NCBI GenBank assembly: GCA_037952775.1
Contig: JBANAY010000003.1
Span: 1,302,001 to 1,366,000, forward strand
Direction: 5' to 3'
Source: Clonostachys chloroleuca
Taxonomy: Eukaryota > Ascomycota > Sordariomycetes > Hypocreales > Bionectriaceae
Length of the DNA: 64,000 nt
Shown: piece by piece, positions 55,522 through 64,000 of the stretch
Numbering within the stretch: position 1 is the stretch's first letter
How the letters are laid out: the number at the start of each line of letters is the position of its first letter
The notes under the pieces: generated by a model
What the model was told of the DNA's origin: nothing
The model's input: only the letters and a program-made list of their open reading frames with translations
The model's database searches: none
Position numbers and translations under genes: made by a program

Positions 55522-58371
55522 CTAAAATAGAGTCTTGAGGATCTTTTCCAACTTGTAGAAGTCGTCTCCAATTTGAGACTTCACAGACTCTTCAGCCTTA
55601 TCCACCAACATCTCCCAAGACTCTTTATCACCAGGGTAAGACCTCTTCAAGAAGGCGACGGCACAGACCGTGGCTAATATGTCCTCCTTTCTCGCGTGCT
55701 TGAGCACAAAGGCGGGAAGTTCCATACTGAGGACTCTCTCAGCAGTGATCCCAAGAACTTTCTCGAGGCTGGAGCCCCACAGCCAAGTGCCGCTGAACGT
55801 CTGGAGAGAAATGAGTGCCTGGAGCTTGTTGGAGGGGTCAATGGTGGCAGTCCTTTTGGTTCTTTTTCTGGCAGGTGATTCCAGTCCATCAGAAGTCACC
55901 CTTTTCTCCGGGCTGCCTGTCTCGCTATCTGCTTGCTCCCCATCATCTTCCATCGGCTCTGAGAAAGTTGCAATCCTTCTATGTCTTAGCGCCCCTCCAA
56001 CACCCACTCCCTTACCTCTTTGTACTGTAGGAACTGGCGTTGTGGACGGGGCAGACTTTCTTGCGGTCTTGTTTGCAAGCTGCTTACGAGGACGCTTCAC
56101 TGGGACCGGGGTAACCGAAGGGGCGGACTTCCTGGCAGCCTTTGACGCAAGTTGCTTCCGAGGAGCCGCACCCCAGGTTGAAACCGTAGCTTTAGCAACA
56201 CCCATGGGTGGCGAACCAGAAGGTTTGGCAGACTGATTTCTCTGAGGTTGCTTCCCTTTGCCATCGGCTTCCTCATTCGCCAACCCTTCGACGGCGACAA
56301 AGGAGCACCATTTACCGCTGACCTGAAATTGTAGTCCAAGCCTGACAGCTTCTCGCTGAAGCATGTCGGGGAATCGACCATCTAGCTTGTTCTTGAGCAG
56401 CTCTCCGTCGCTGTCTTTGGCCTTGGTAAGCCAGCCACGATCCTCCTCTAGCTCTTTGATCTCTTTGCGGGCGGCAAGCTGATGGATGGTTGTGGACTCC
56501 CGAGTCAGATTCACAACCGGGATCTCCAATGTGAGATTCGCCTGTGGGCTTGTTCCGGTTAAAAACACAGACTTTATTCTCCTCTGCGGCGTTGATTCTG
56601 AAAGCAGGATGTAGACATTTGTTCTAGAGAATGGGTATAAGGGGGGGATCTCAGTCGGGGTTTGGAGGTAGCGAGGAGTGTCAATCTGAGGAAGATGCTG
56701 ATACTTGTCGATGATATTGTCCCCACTGGCTTCCACGGCGTGATCGCCTTTATCAAAGTTTGAATCAAACAGGGGCACATTGTCGCGGGACTCCGTGGGC
56801 CACGCCACAGGGCTGCTTGGCTCACTCGTGTCAATGTGTAGCGAGTCTAGCACATACTCGATCACTTCGAACCCCTCATCCTCATCATCAAGCTGCATGT
56901 GATCCTTCTCACTCTCATACTTGATTTCGAGAGAGTAATCGCTCGCATGGGGCAGGAGAGCACCCTTGAGCATTCGCATCAGCTTCTTATCCATTTTCTC
57001 GCCGTCTTGGATATACTGTGCGAACCCATTCCCTGCGCGGACAACGCCTTCGATCAAGGAACTGCTGGCTCCAGATCCGATCCCAAGGCTGAAAACCCGA
57101 GTTTTCCCATTCTTCTCGGTGACTTGGGTCTTGATGAGCTTGAACAGACGGTCTTGATCCCATATGTCTCCATCTGTAAGCAGGAACACCTCCAGATTCA
57201 TATCTTTATACTGACGCTGAAAAGCGGACTCCATCGGAGCGTATATTTCGGTGCCTCCATAGTCAGCACTGAACGTGTTGATATGGTCTGTGGCTTCATT
57301 AAGAGAGTCTTGATTGTATGTCTTGGATCTTGGCCAGAGAAAAGAATACGTTGAGCCAAAGCTGGCTATGTTGAATTTAACGCCAACAGGCAAGGACTTG
57401 AGGAAAATGTGAAGGGCATTAACAAGATCTTGGATTTTCCCGGTCATGCTTCCACTGCGGTCGCATATGAAGACCACCTCTGGCTTCTCTGAGGACAGCC
57501 TGAATTTGGGCACAAGTGAAACCATGAGAGCACGTTGGCCGGGAATGGTTGGGTGCGTCTCCAAGAATGCACTAGGCTCGCCTAGTTTAGTGGCCGCCAC
57601 CTCAATGATGAAGTCCTTATCTAAAGCAGAGACATCTCGAGTCAAGGTGGCAGATGCCTTGGAGAGAGAGGGTTCAGAAATGCCTTCCAGCTCCGTTGAT
57701 AGCTTGCCGATGTTGATCGAGATGGGATGAGAGGGTGATTGGAGAGACTTGATAGTGGATCCCTCGGGCATTTCGGTGTCAACAGTGATAGACATCCCTT
57801 TCTCCTTAACCAAAGAGCCCTTGAGAATGGAGTTCCCATATCGTGGCACTACACGAGTGGGGATATTAAGACGAACACCGTCTATTTCGGCATCGTGCTT
57901 GAGCTCTCCAATGTAGGTAATGACGACAGTCACTGCCCCGCCTGCAGGTACGTTGCCGACGGAGGTGAAGAAGACATCCGCTGCCTCAAGGGATTGCTCG
58001 AATAGACCGGCTGTTTTCCCAAGAGACTTGGCTTCTTCATATATCTGTTTGGCCTTTTGCCGTTCTTTGACGACGCCTGTAATGGTGCGATCCCCAACAA
58101 TGCAAGAGACCGCGGTCACAGAGACGCCATCGAAAAGGGGGAAAATATATTTAACTTCTTCAATTGGGACATCCTGAGAAGGGTTGATGAAGGTTTGTGT
58201 AAGAGTTGTATGGAAGATGGTGTCAAGGATGGTTGCGTGAATATCAACCATGACGTGGGGAAGGTACATAGGCTTATGATCAACGAGAATGTAACAACCA
58301 CATAGGGGGGTCCAAGCCCGCGAGGCCACCATGGCCGTTGAGGCACGGGCTGTTTGCTTGGTGCGTGCCAT
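55522..58371 (-). CDS. VIT/von Willebrand A domain protein with histone H3 tail mimics (949 aa)
   Basis: Single minus-strand exon. Residues 2-9 are ARTKQTAR, identical to histone H3 1-8. A VIT domain follows (about 20-185: HATILDTIFHTTLTQTFINP, KYIFPLFDGVSV, RQKAKQIYEEAKSLGKTAGL). The VWA domain (about 285-470) has an intact MIDAS: DRSGSM (Asp 304, Ser 306, Ser 308), Thr 374 in GGTEI and Asp 400 in LTDGD. The later region contains APRKQLASKAARKSAPS at 736-752, identical to fungal H3 15-31, and PRKQLANKTARKSAPS at 761-776. A basic cluster ARKRTKR suggests nuclear entry. The C-terminal ~110 residues (SLQTFSGTWLWGSSLEKVLGI, ATVCAVAFLKRSYPGDKESWEMLVDKAE) resemble the end of PARP4/VWA5-type proteins. 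The role is unknown; binding of H3-tail readers or modifiers is inference. Confidence 0.9.
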   Translation of the reverse strand: MARTKQTARASTAMVASRAWTPLCGCYILVDHKPMYLPHVMVDIHATILDTIFHTTLTQTFINPSQDVPIEEVKYIFPLFDGVSVTAVSCIVGDRTITGVVKERQKAKQIYEEAKSLGKTAGLFEQSLEAADVFFTSVGNVPAGGAVTVVITYIGELKHDAEIDGVRLNIPTRVVPRYGNSILKGSLVKEKGMSITVDTEMPEGSTIKSLQSPSHPISINIGKLSTELEGISEPSLSKASATLTRDVSALDKDFIIEVAATKLGEPSAFLETHPTIPGQRALMVSLVPKFRLSSEKPEVVFICDRSGSMTGKIQDLVNALHIFLKSLPVGVKFNIASFGSTYSFLWPRSKTYNQDSLNEATDHINTFSADYGGTEIYAPMESAFQRQYKDMNLEVFLLTDGDIWDQDRLFKLIKTQVTEKNGKTRVFSLGIGSGASSSLIEGVVRAGNGFAQYIQDGEKMDKKLMRMLKGALLPHASDYSLEIKYESEKDHMQLDDEDEGFEVIEYVLDSLHIDTSEPSSPVAWPTESRDNVPLFDSNFDKGDHAVEASGDNIIDKYQHLPQIDTPRYLQTPTEIPPLYPFSRTNVYILLSESTPQRRIKSVFLTGTSPQANLTLEIPVVNLTRESTTIHQLAARKEIKELEEDRGWLTKAKDSDGELLKNKLDGRFPDMLQREAVRLGLQFQVSGKWCSFVAVEGLANEEADGKGKQPQRNQSAKPSGSPPMGVAKATVSTWGAAPRKQLASKAARKSAPSVTPVPVKRPRKQLANKTARKSAPSTTPVPTVQRGKGVGVGGALRHRRIATFSEPMEDDGEQADSETGSPEKRVTSDGLESPARKRTKRTATIDPSNKLQALISLQTFSGTWLWGSSLEKVLGITAERVLSMELPAFVLKHARKEDILATVCAVAFLKRSYPGDKESWEMLVDKAEESVKSQIGDDFYKLEKILKTLF

Positions 58372-59493
58372 TGTTAAGATGTTGGGGAGGGATAGACTGA
58401 GTCGAAGATAGGTTGGGGTGGGTTGTGGATATGGCGGATGATGATAACCACTGAGTGACTGAGGGGGAAGATAGTTCAGGGGTTATGTAAGAGGAGGGCT
58501 TAGTGTGACCCTCGGTTGTTGATGGAATAATGGAGAGGTTTGGGATGAGATGGAACGGATAGGTAGACAATAAACTTGATTGATTTTGATGGGAAAAGGA
58601 AAGAAAAAAGGAGAGAGAGGGGAAGGGGAAGAAGGGGTGTCTGCCTGCTATATATAGGTGGTTGCTTGATGTGTCAGCCACCCACAGTCCTTCAAGGCAA
58701 CACAGCATCCTACCATTCCCCCAAATACTACTTCTCGATAAAATGTTGAGTAAACCTAAGTTTCTGATGGTTCACTTCTATTTTAGAGATGAGACAAATA
58801 TGTAGCATACCCATATTCACATCAACACCATACGAAGCTGGAAACCGTTCGGATAATATTGGTGAACATCCAGTCGACTTGAAGGTATATTAAAAGCGTT
58901 CAGATATCGAGCTTGATCTTACCCTTGGTTGCATGCCACTTACGACCCCTGCATTCTCTCATCATAATAGTAAAATAGCAAATCGTGCTGGTTGATATCA
59001 GTCAGTGGGAGTGGAGGATGAGGTTAGGCCTGTGGAGGCACGTGATCCCGAGCTCAACCCCTGCACCTCCTGCTCAACCACTCCTCCTCGTGACGTGAGC
59101 GGTAATTTCCCAATTTGTCATACGCCCGCGTTGGTCTTCCTAAAATCATCTTTCATCCGACTTCTTCTTAGTCACTTGAGCATGAGCGGCGTCAGTCTAG
59201 AAACCCTAAGACTGTTATCCAGTCGATGGAATAAATGACTCAGGACGATCAGAGATGGACAAGGTTTCTGTTCCATGAGTTGCGACGATGGCCCCGTGGT
59301 AGAACAGCCCGAGATAGCTTCCATGTTTTTCTGCAATACTGTACTAGATATGAGTAAAGCATCAGAAACTAATTTTGACACTGTTCTTCAAAAGTGAATC
59401 GCATTATCCCATGGTAATCACGTATTAAGGTTCTCTTGCTTTAGCCACGTTACTAGTCTCCTCTCGTTAGATCGAAACTATTCGCTAGACTTT
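58372..59493. other. Intergenic region, VIT/VWA promoter
   Basis: The right part of the VIT/VWA leader is pyrimidine-rich on the minus strand. A TATATATA element lies at 58649-58656, about 280 bp before the start codon. No gene seen elsewhere in this stretch. Confidence 0.45.
58649..58656 (-). promoter_or_regulatory. TATA element of the VIT/VWA gene
   Basis: TATATATA about 280 bp upstream of the ATG, before a long pyrimidine-rich leader. Confidence 0.35.
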
Positions 59494-62400
59494 CTAAGAG
59501 ATGGACACTCGTTCCGTCTCTTTGTTAGAAAAGAGATTTGGATCTTCCGAATATGCAACTCCTAGTCTTTCCCAGGTAACATCTCCATCTTTGTTAGGCC
59601 CTTTTGTTCCAACAATCAGTAGATAGTAAGCAGTTCCATTTGCCATTCCTTCGTTCACCTTGCTCTTCCCAAGAACGACGCACCTTTTAAACGCCCTTTT
59701 TTCGTTGTCTATACAGTCATAAAGAATGTCGGAAAGCTGGGATGTATCGTAATGATATGTCTCGGCAATGAGGATTGAGTCAACTGCGACGTGTGAATTC
59801 CGTACATTCGCATGCTGAACGTTACCCCAGATGATTCCGTCAGTGGGTAGATCGAAATAGCCAATGGCACCTTTGTAAGCTGCCCAAGACCAGGTTGGGG
59901 GCGGACTTTGGAAACCTTGGTAATCTATTCGCTTCAGAGACGTTTCTGTGCCCTCTCGACGCCATAAAAGGCTTCGACAGAGCTCACTCGAGTCAAAAAA
60001 CAGGCCGAACTTCCCAATTACAATGAAAATTTGAGAAATTCTAAATTCGATATTCTGAAATGCAAGGGCTCTGTCAGTCTCCCGTGTGAGCTTAAGTTTG
60101 GAGTAACGCTCATATATCGGCTGGTAAACTCGATAGAGAGGAAATTGTGTGAACCATAATTCTGGGAAGGACAAAGAGAAAATCCTTTTCTGGTTGGTAT
60201 CCGATGTTGGACTTTGCATAAATTTTACATATTAGCCAAGTTCAGCGAACGCTTCGAGTCGACGTCAGTAATGGAACTTGGAACTCACCAAGCTATTTTT
60301 GTGAGTGTCTCTGCGCGAGTGTCTTGATGGCATTGCCAATATACCTGACTTGAAGTGAAGAATATGGATCGTCGAGCCAAGAGTCTCTCTTGGAAAATTG
60401 AGGCTCTAGAACTCAGGTATGAATTCTCAACGTCCTTCTCAAAGTCGTCGATAAATGGGCATACTGAGATCACACCCCCTCAGGGAGCGTCAACACTACA
60501 TTCTGCCTGGCTGTCCTTGGGGCTAAGAGGCCCTCGTCTGCAGTTTTGGCCGAACTCGCAACCAAGACAACATATGCATTGGTAAAGGCAGTCGCCTCTT
60601 CATGGGCGGAACGAGGGGTAGCACCCTCTTCATTGTTTTTTCCCATGCAATACCTGTCGATCCACAAATACTGAATCCCCAAGGTTCGCGTAACATGAAC
60701 AGCATCTTGGCAAGTTGCTGGCATTTCTTCAAGCTCTAGTTCTGTCCCATGGGCATTCTTGCTCGAAGCAGAACTGAAACTGAAGGCTGAGGAATATGAT
60801 AATGCCACATATCTACTATCAGTGTTTTTGTACACTGCCCGGATGCGATTCGACGGGTATAGACCACCGCCGACATCAAGTAACACCGATGGGTCCATAG
60901 GGTTGGATCCCGTGGGCATCACACACTGATGGGAAGAATCACAGCAATGAAGCCATCGTCTCATGACCCCAAATGAGACAGGACCAGGAATCCGCTCGAT
61001 CATAGGGAAGCCATGTTGTATGTCGTGAGAGTAGTAGCCTGTGTGGTTTGTTAACTGGGTTGTGCTTGGCCATGTGAAACGCTGTCGCAGACCTGAATGC
61101 GCCACGAGAGACAAAACGGGAGGTCCTCCCTTCATCAGTTTCAGTGTTGAACCATCTCGCAGAAACTGAACAGCATGGCGGCTTGCTAGTCCTGCGGACA
61201 CTATCACATTATAGAATAGTTGACACAGTTCACACTCTGTGTTGCTTACTAGATAGGTAAGGGAGTACTTGACCGAAAAGTCTGGCGTATTCAACTTGAG
61301 GGATTTGCAGATGTTGCATAGTTGAGGCATATGCTTCATCTGCGGGTGACCTGTGTTCTGATCCATCTCCGGGAGAATCTTCAGGGCAAAGTCGTTGTCC
61401 ACTGGGTAAGAATATCCCTTTGAAAGACTCTGTGAAACACGTTCAGTTAAATTTAGTTAATTGAGAACTGGAAACCCGTTGACTTACGAGCTACCATTGG
61501 CAATCGTTAGCAAACAGAGGCTTTTGAGTGCAAGGTATGGCATGGAAGGGTTGTACTTACTTCTGGAAATCTATACTCTGCAATTGGATTGCTCAACGTG
61601 GATTTATCCACAATATCCTTAGTAGCAATATGTTTCAAACCCAGATGATGAGTTGTCAGAAAGTTTGGTAGCTTGGGGCGCTCATCCAGTTTACTAATGT
61701 AGCTCGGCAGTCGATAGCTCTGCTCATCCTCATATTTCGACAAGATGGAAATTAGTTCCTGTCTTACTTCCATGCTGTCCGCTCTAACCGGTATAGAGCT
61801 ATCGTTTGTGCCATTTTGAGACAGGTCGACCACAAGGAGCCTCGAATTCACCAAGTGTATCAAGTCTCCCAGAGCAGACTCCTGCCCTTGTGCAGCTTCG
61901 AGTAGATGGCTTATGCAATTCTCCACGCACTCATGCAGAACTGCCGTGGTTGATCCAAGGCGGGTCTCAATGGTATAATAGGCACCCGGGCCTCCATCCT
62001 TGGCAGCAAGCGCTTCGTTGAACTGCCTAAGCCCATCGGGTCCATAATGAATCCACACCAAAAACTCCAATATGATACAACCCATGGACCATACATCATA
62101 TCGTCGAGACACTGGTTTATTCTTGGCAGTGGCAATCTCAGGCGGCTCATACCGGATGGTCCCCCATTTCGTCTCGGTTGAGAGGTGCCTTTCCCGTGTA
62201 CGTTCCTCGTGAGACTTTGCAAGTCCCATGTCAGCTAACTTCAGAGTGCCGACAAGGCATTCATTTTTAGTAAAGCCTAATATATTCTCAGGCTTGAGAT
62301 CTCCATGCCTGATGTTCATCTTATGCATGTTCCAAAGGCCATCACACAGACCGAGAAGCTGTTCCAAAACTTCTTTGATCAGTTGTTCTGAAAGGGGCCA

Positions 62401-64000
62401 AATATTATTTTGTACCCAATAGACTCGCAGATTACCCCCATCTGCCCATGGATATAATATGAAGTGATCATCCCTTCGGTGGACGAACGCCAGGGCTGAT
62501 TGTATATGGGCGTGATGCATGGCATTCATCAGCTTCTGGGCCTTAATTTCATCTGGTGTATTGTAAGGAAGCTCTGGATCGTGTAGGGCTTGCATTTTTT
62601 TCAGGGCCATTCGATTACTTGACCCAAGTCCCTAGGTTCTCTGTTAGCTAAAATATGTTCTCTCTCTTTCAGTTTCGGAAGAAGTCTTACCTGCTCAAAA
62701 TGAAGTAGATTATCTGGATGAATCTCAACCTCCTGAACGAGGCTAAAGTTAGAATGACTGACGCCCTTTACATAGATGATAGGCAAAATAGTTTCTGCTA
62801 GAAGATTGTAGTCGGAACGGTCAGGTGTAAAAATAGGTGCTAGGAACTTCCACTGTGTCTCATAAAATCTCTCGATTGTGAACAGGCTCCACGACTCCTG
62901 ATGGAAGACACCAAGAGGTGGCGCGTGCCGACATTCGCGATCGCGATCCGAGTTATCCTCGTCACAGTGGTCGATCATTCCAATTGGAATTGGGAGAAGC
63001 CTGTCAGTCATATCGTATCTATACATCGCTTCTAGACAGCCGATTACTTCGTGGCCCATAAAGGCCAGGATCGAGAACAAGACTTGAGCATCTCGCTGAA
63101 CAAACTGTAATATACTTGAGGGATCTTCTCGGCAAGGGCCGAGAAATTCCAAGTCTTCAACACGCAGACTCTCAGTGATTTGTTTGCGTTTGCCAGGTGG
63201 GAGAAATGGCTTAGCATCCAGTTCGCTTGAGACAAAGCCTTTCCTAATCAACCGCCTCAACTTCTCTAACGAAAAGGGTGATTCTGGCTCGGATGAGCCC
63301 AAGACGGGTATGGACTCAGACTGGTCCTGCTCATTATTCGACCCTGCGACATTGGATGCTTCCGTTGAGCTTTCAAGTTCAAAATCATGTGCAGAATGCC
63401 GATTCTCGAAAGACAGTGGCGCGATATCTACTAAATGATCTGCGATGTGATGCTCCATATCGGGTTCAGAACGATCGCAAAAAGGGCAATGATTCCGGTT
63501 GCCAGGTAAAGTGAGCGTATTATGCTCGACCATTGAAGCGACTTTGAGATAGGGGATATCGTGTATCGTTTTAACGTGATTTTCTAGCTCCAGAGTACTT
63601 TTGAAGATTTGATCCTCGTCGTGGTCGATGTCGCAGAACCATACGGCGCTGTTACCGAGATCTTGCGCCCATTGGGAAGAATGTTTAACCCGCATGTGTC
63701 GTTTCCAGTTATCGTATTTCGAAAAGGGAGAATCTGGATCCTCGCATCCATTCATCAGGCAAATATACGGCCTAATAATATCACTGTCAACTTCTCCAGT
63801 GAGGTCTTTGAGTCGCTCTCGTCTAGCCTCTATGGATGCTTCAACTACTCTTAGTATAGAGTCTGTGATGTTTGGGCACCTGCTTTTGATTTTGCCTCGA
63901 ACCATGAGATTCCGAGGGCCACTTTCTTCATTACTCAGAAAGCTATCGGTCGTGTTCTGTTCTGAATCATCGTGCAGATCCTGAAGTCTCTCTATACAAC
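59494..64000 (-). CDS. Zinc finger - protein kinase - HET domain fusion protein, 5' incomplete, one frame break
   Basis: Minus-strand exons: >64000..62691, 62631..61561, 61429..60289 and 60211..59494; the frame is open to the right edge. The first part has C2H2-like fingers (YICLMNGCEDPDSPFSKYDNWKRHMRVKH; HCPFCDRSEPDMEHHIADHL). A kinase domain follows: Lys in MALKKM, RHGDLKPENIL, DMG, EPPE, DVWSMGCIILEFLVW. Then comes YSYPVDNDFALKILPEMD leading into a HET domain (YVALSYSSAFS, YLWIDRYCMG, ATAFTNAYVVLVASS). The 131-nt intron 61430-61560 joins kinase and HET parts in phase 0 (a 3-nt exon inside it is a possible alternative). This architecture suggests a signalling allorecognition or cell-death protein. 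The frame breaks at the coding G5 run (plus strand C5, 60475-60479): a sixth G would join LPEGG to VISVCPFIDDFEKDV. Confidence 0.82.

Noticed and set aside
58280..58708. 142-codon minus-strand ORF overlapping the VIT/VWA start
   Set aside because: It lies in the pyrimidine-rich leader and overlaps the N-terminal coding region in another frame.
61470..61497. Separate start codon for the HET part (ATG at 61497 with a 10-nt first exon)
   Set aside because: It splices in frame, but the kinase exon ends at a strong donor that joins the same HET text in phase 0, and the leading YSYPVDNDFALKILPE text belongs to the joined form as known in kinase-HET proteins.

Overview
This is a 64 kb piece of a filamentous ascomycete (Pezizomycotina) genome. 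Genes carry several short GT-AG introns of about 50-130 nt, often with CTAAC/CTGAC branch points. The gene content is typical of these fungi: HET-domain proteins, two Zn2Cys6 regulators, a PTH11-type membrane protein, F-box proteins, small secreted proteins and many catabolic enzymes. No rRNA, tRNA, CRISPR array or intact transposon was found. Genus cannot be fixed from the sequence alone.

Layout. 0-6.5 kb: 3' part of a calpain-like protease, a small cysteine-rich secreted protein and a secreted S33-type serine peptidase. 7-18 kb: a catabolic-looking group of a Zn2Cys6 regulator, a fused AtuA/DUF4387 protein, a damaged short-chain dehydrogenase, an aldehyde dehydrogenase and a dienelactone hydrolase. 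18-26 kb: a rhodopsin-like (PTH11-type) membrane protein, an F-box-like protein, a GNAT acetyltransferase and a secreted CAP/PR-1 protein, separated by long gene-poor gaps. 28-41 kb: a compact cluster of an anion-type MFS permease, a dihydrodipicolinate-synthase-family aldolase, a cytochrome-b5-fused FMN 2-hydroxyacid dehydrogenase, a Zn2Cys6 regulator, an aldo/keto reductase, a BNR (sialidase-like) protein and a quinone-oxidoreductase-type dehydrogenase. 41-53 kb: an AIM24-family protein, a HET protein, a GMC oxidoreductase relic, a MARVEL-like membrane protein, an SRPBCC protein and the mitochondrial phosphate carrier. 53-64 kb: an F-box protein, a VIT/VWA protein and a zinc-finger/kinase/HET fusion that runs off the right edge.

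Three points stand out. (1) The VIT/VWA protein (55522-58371) carries exact copies of histone H3 tail sequence: residues 1-8 of H3 at its N terminus, residues 15-31 near its C terminus, and a second imperfect copy of the latter. (2) Upstream regions in the 28-39 kb cluster share a near-identical CGG-N8-CCG palindrome (three full sites, one degenerate), which argues for one regulon, perhaps run by the Zn2Cys6 protein in its middle. Its enzymes would fit breakdown of a deoxy-sugar acid or sialic-acid-like compound to pyruvate. (3) Six otherwise well-conserved genes each have a single one-base frame break in a run of five or six G/C bases. This looks more like uncorrected homopolymer error than like true pseudogenes. 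The short-chain dehydrogenase at 12.6-13.4 kb and the GMC relic also have in-frame stops and are better candidates for real decay.

Exon boundaries were derived by hand from splice consensus and family conservation, and have not been tested against transcripts.
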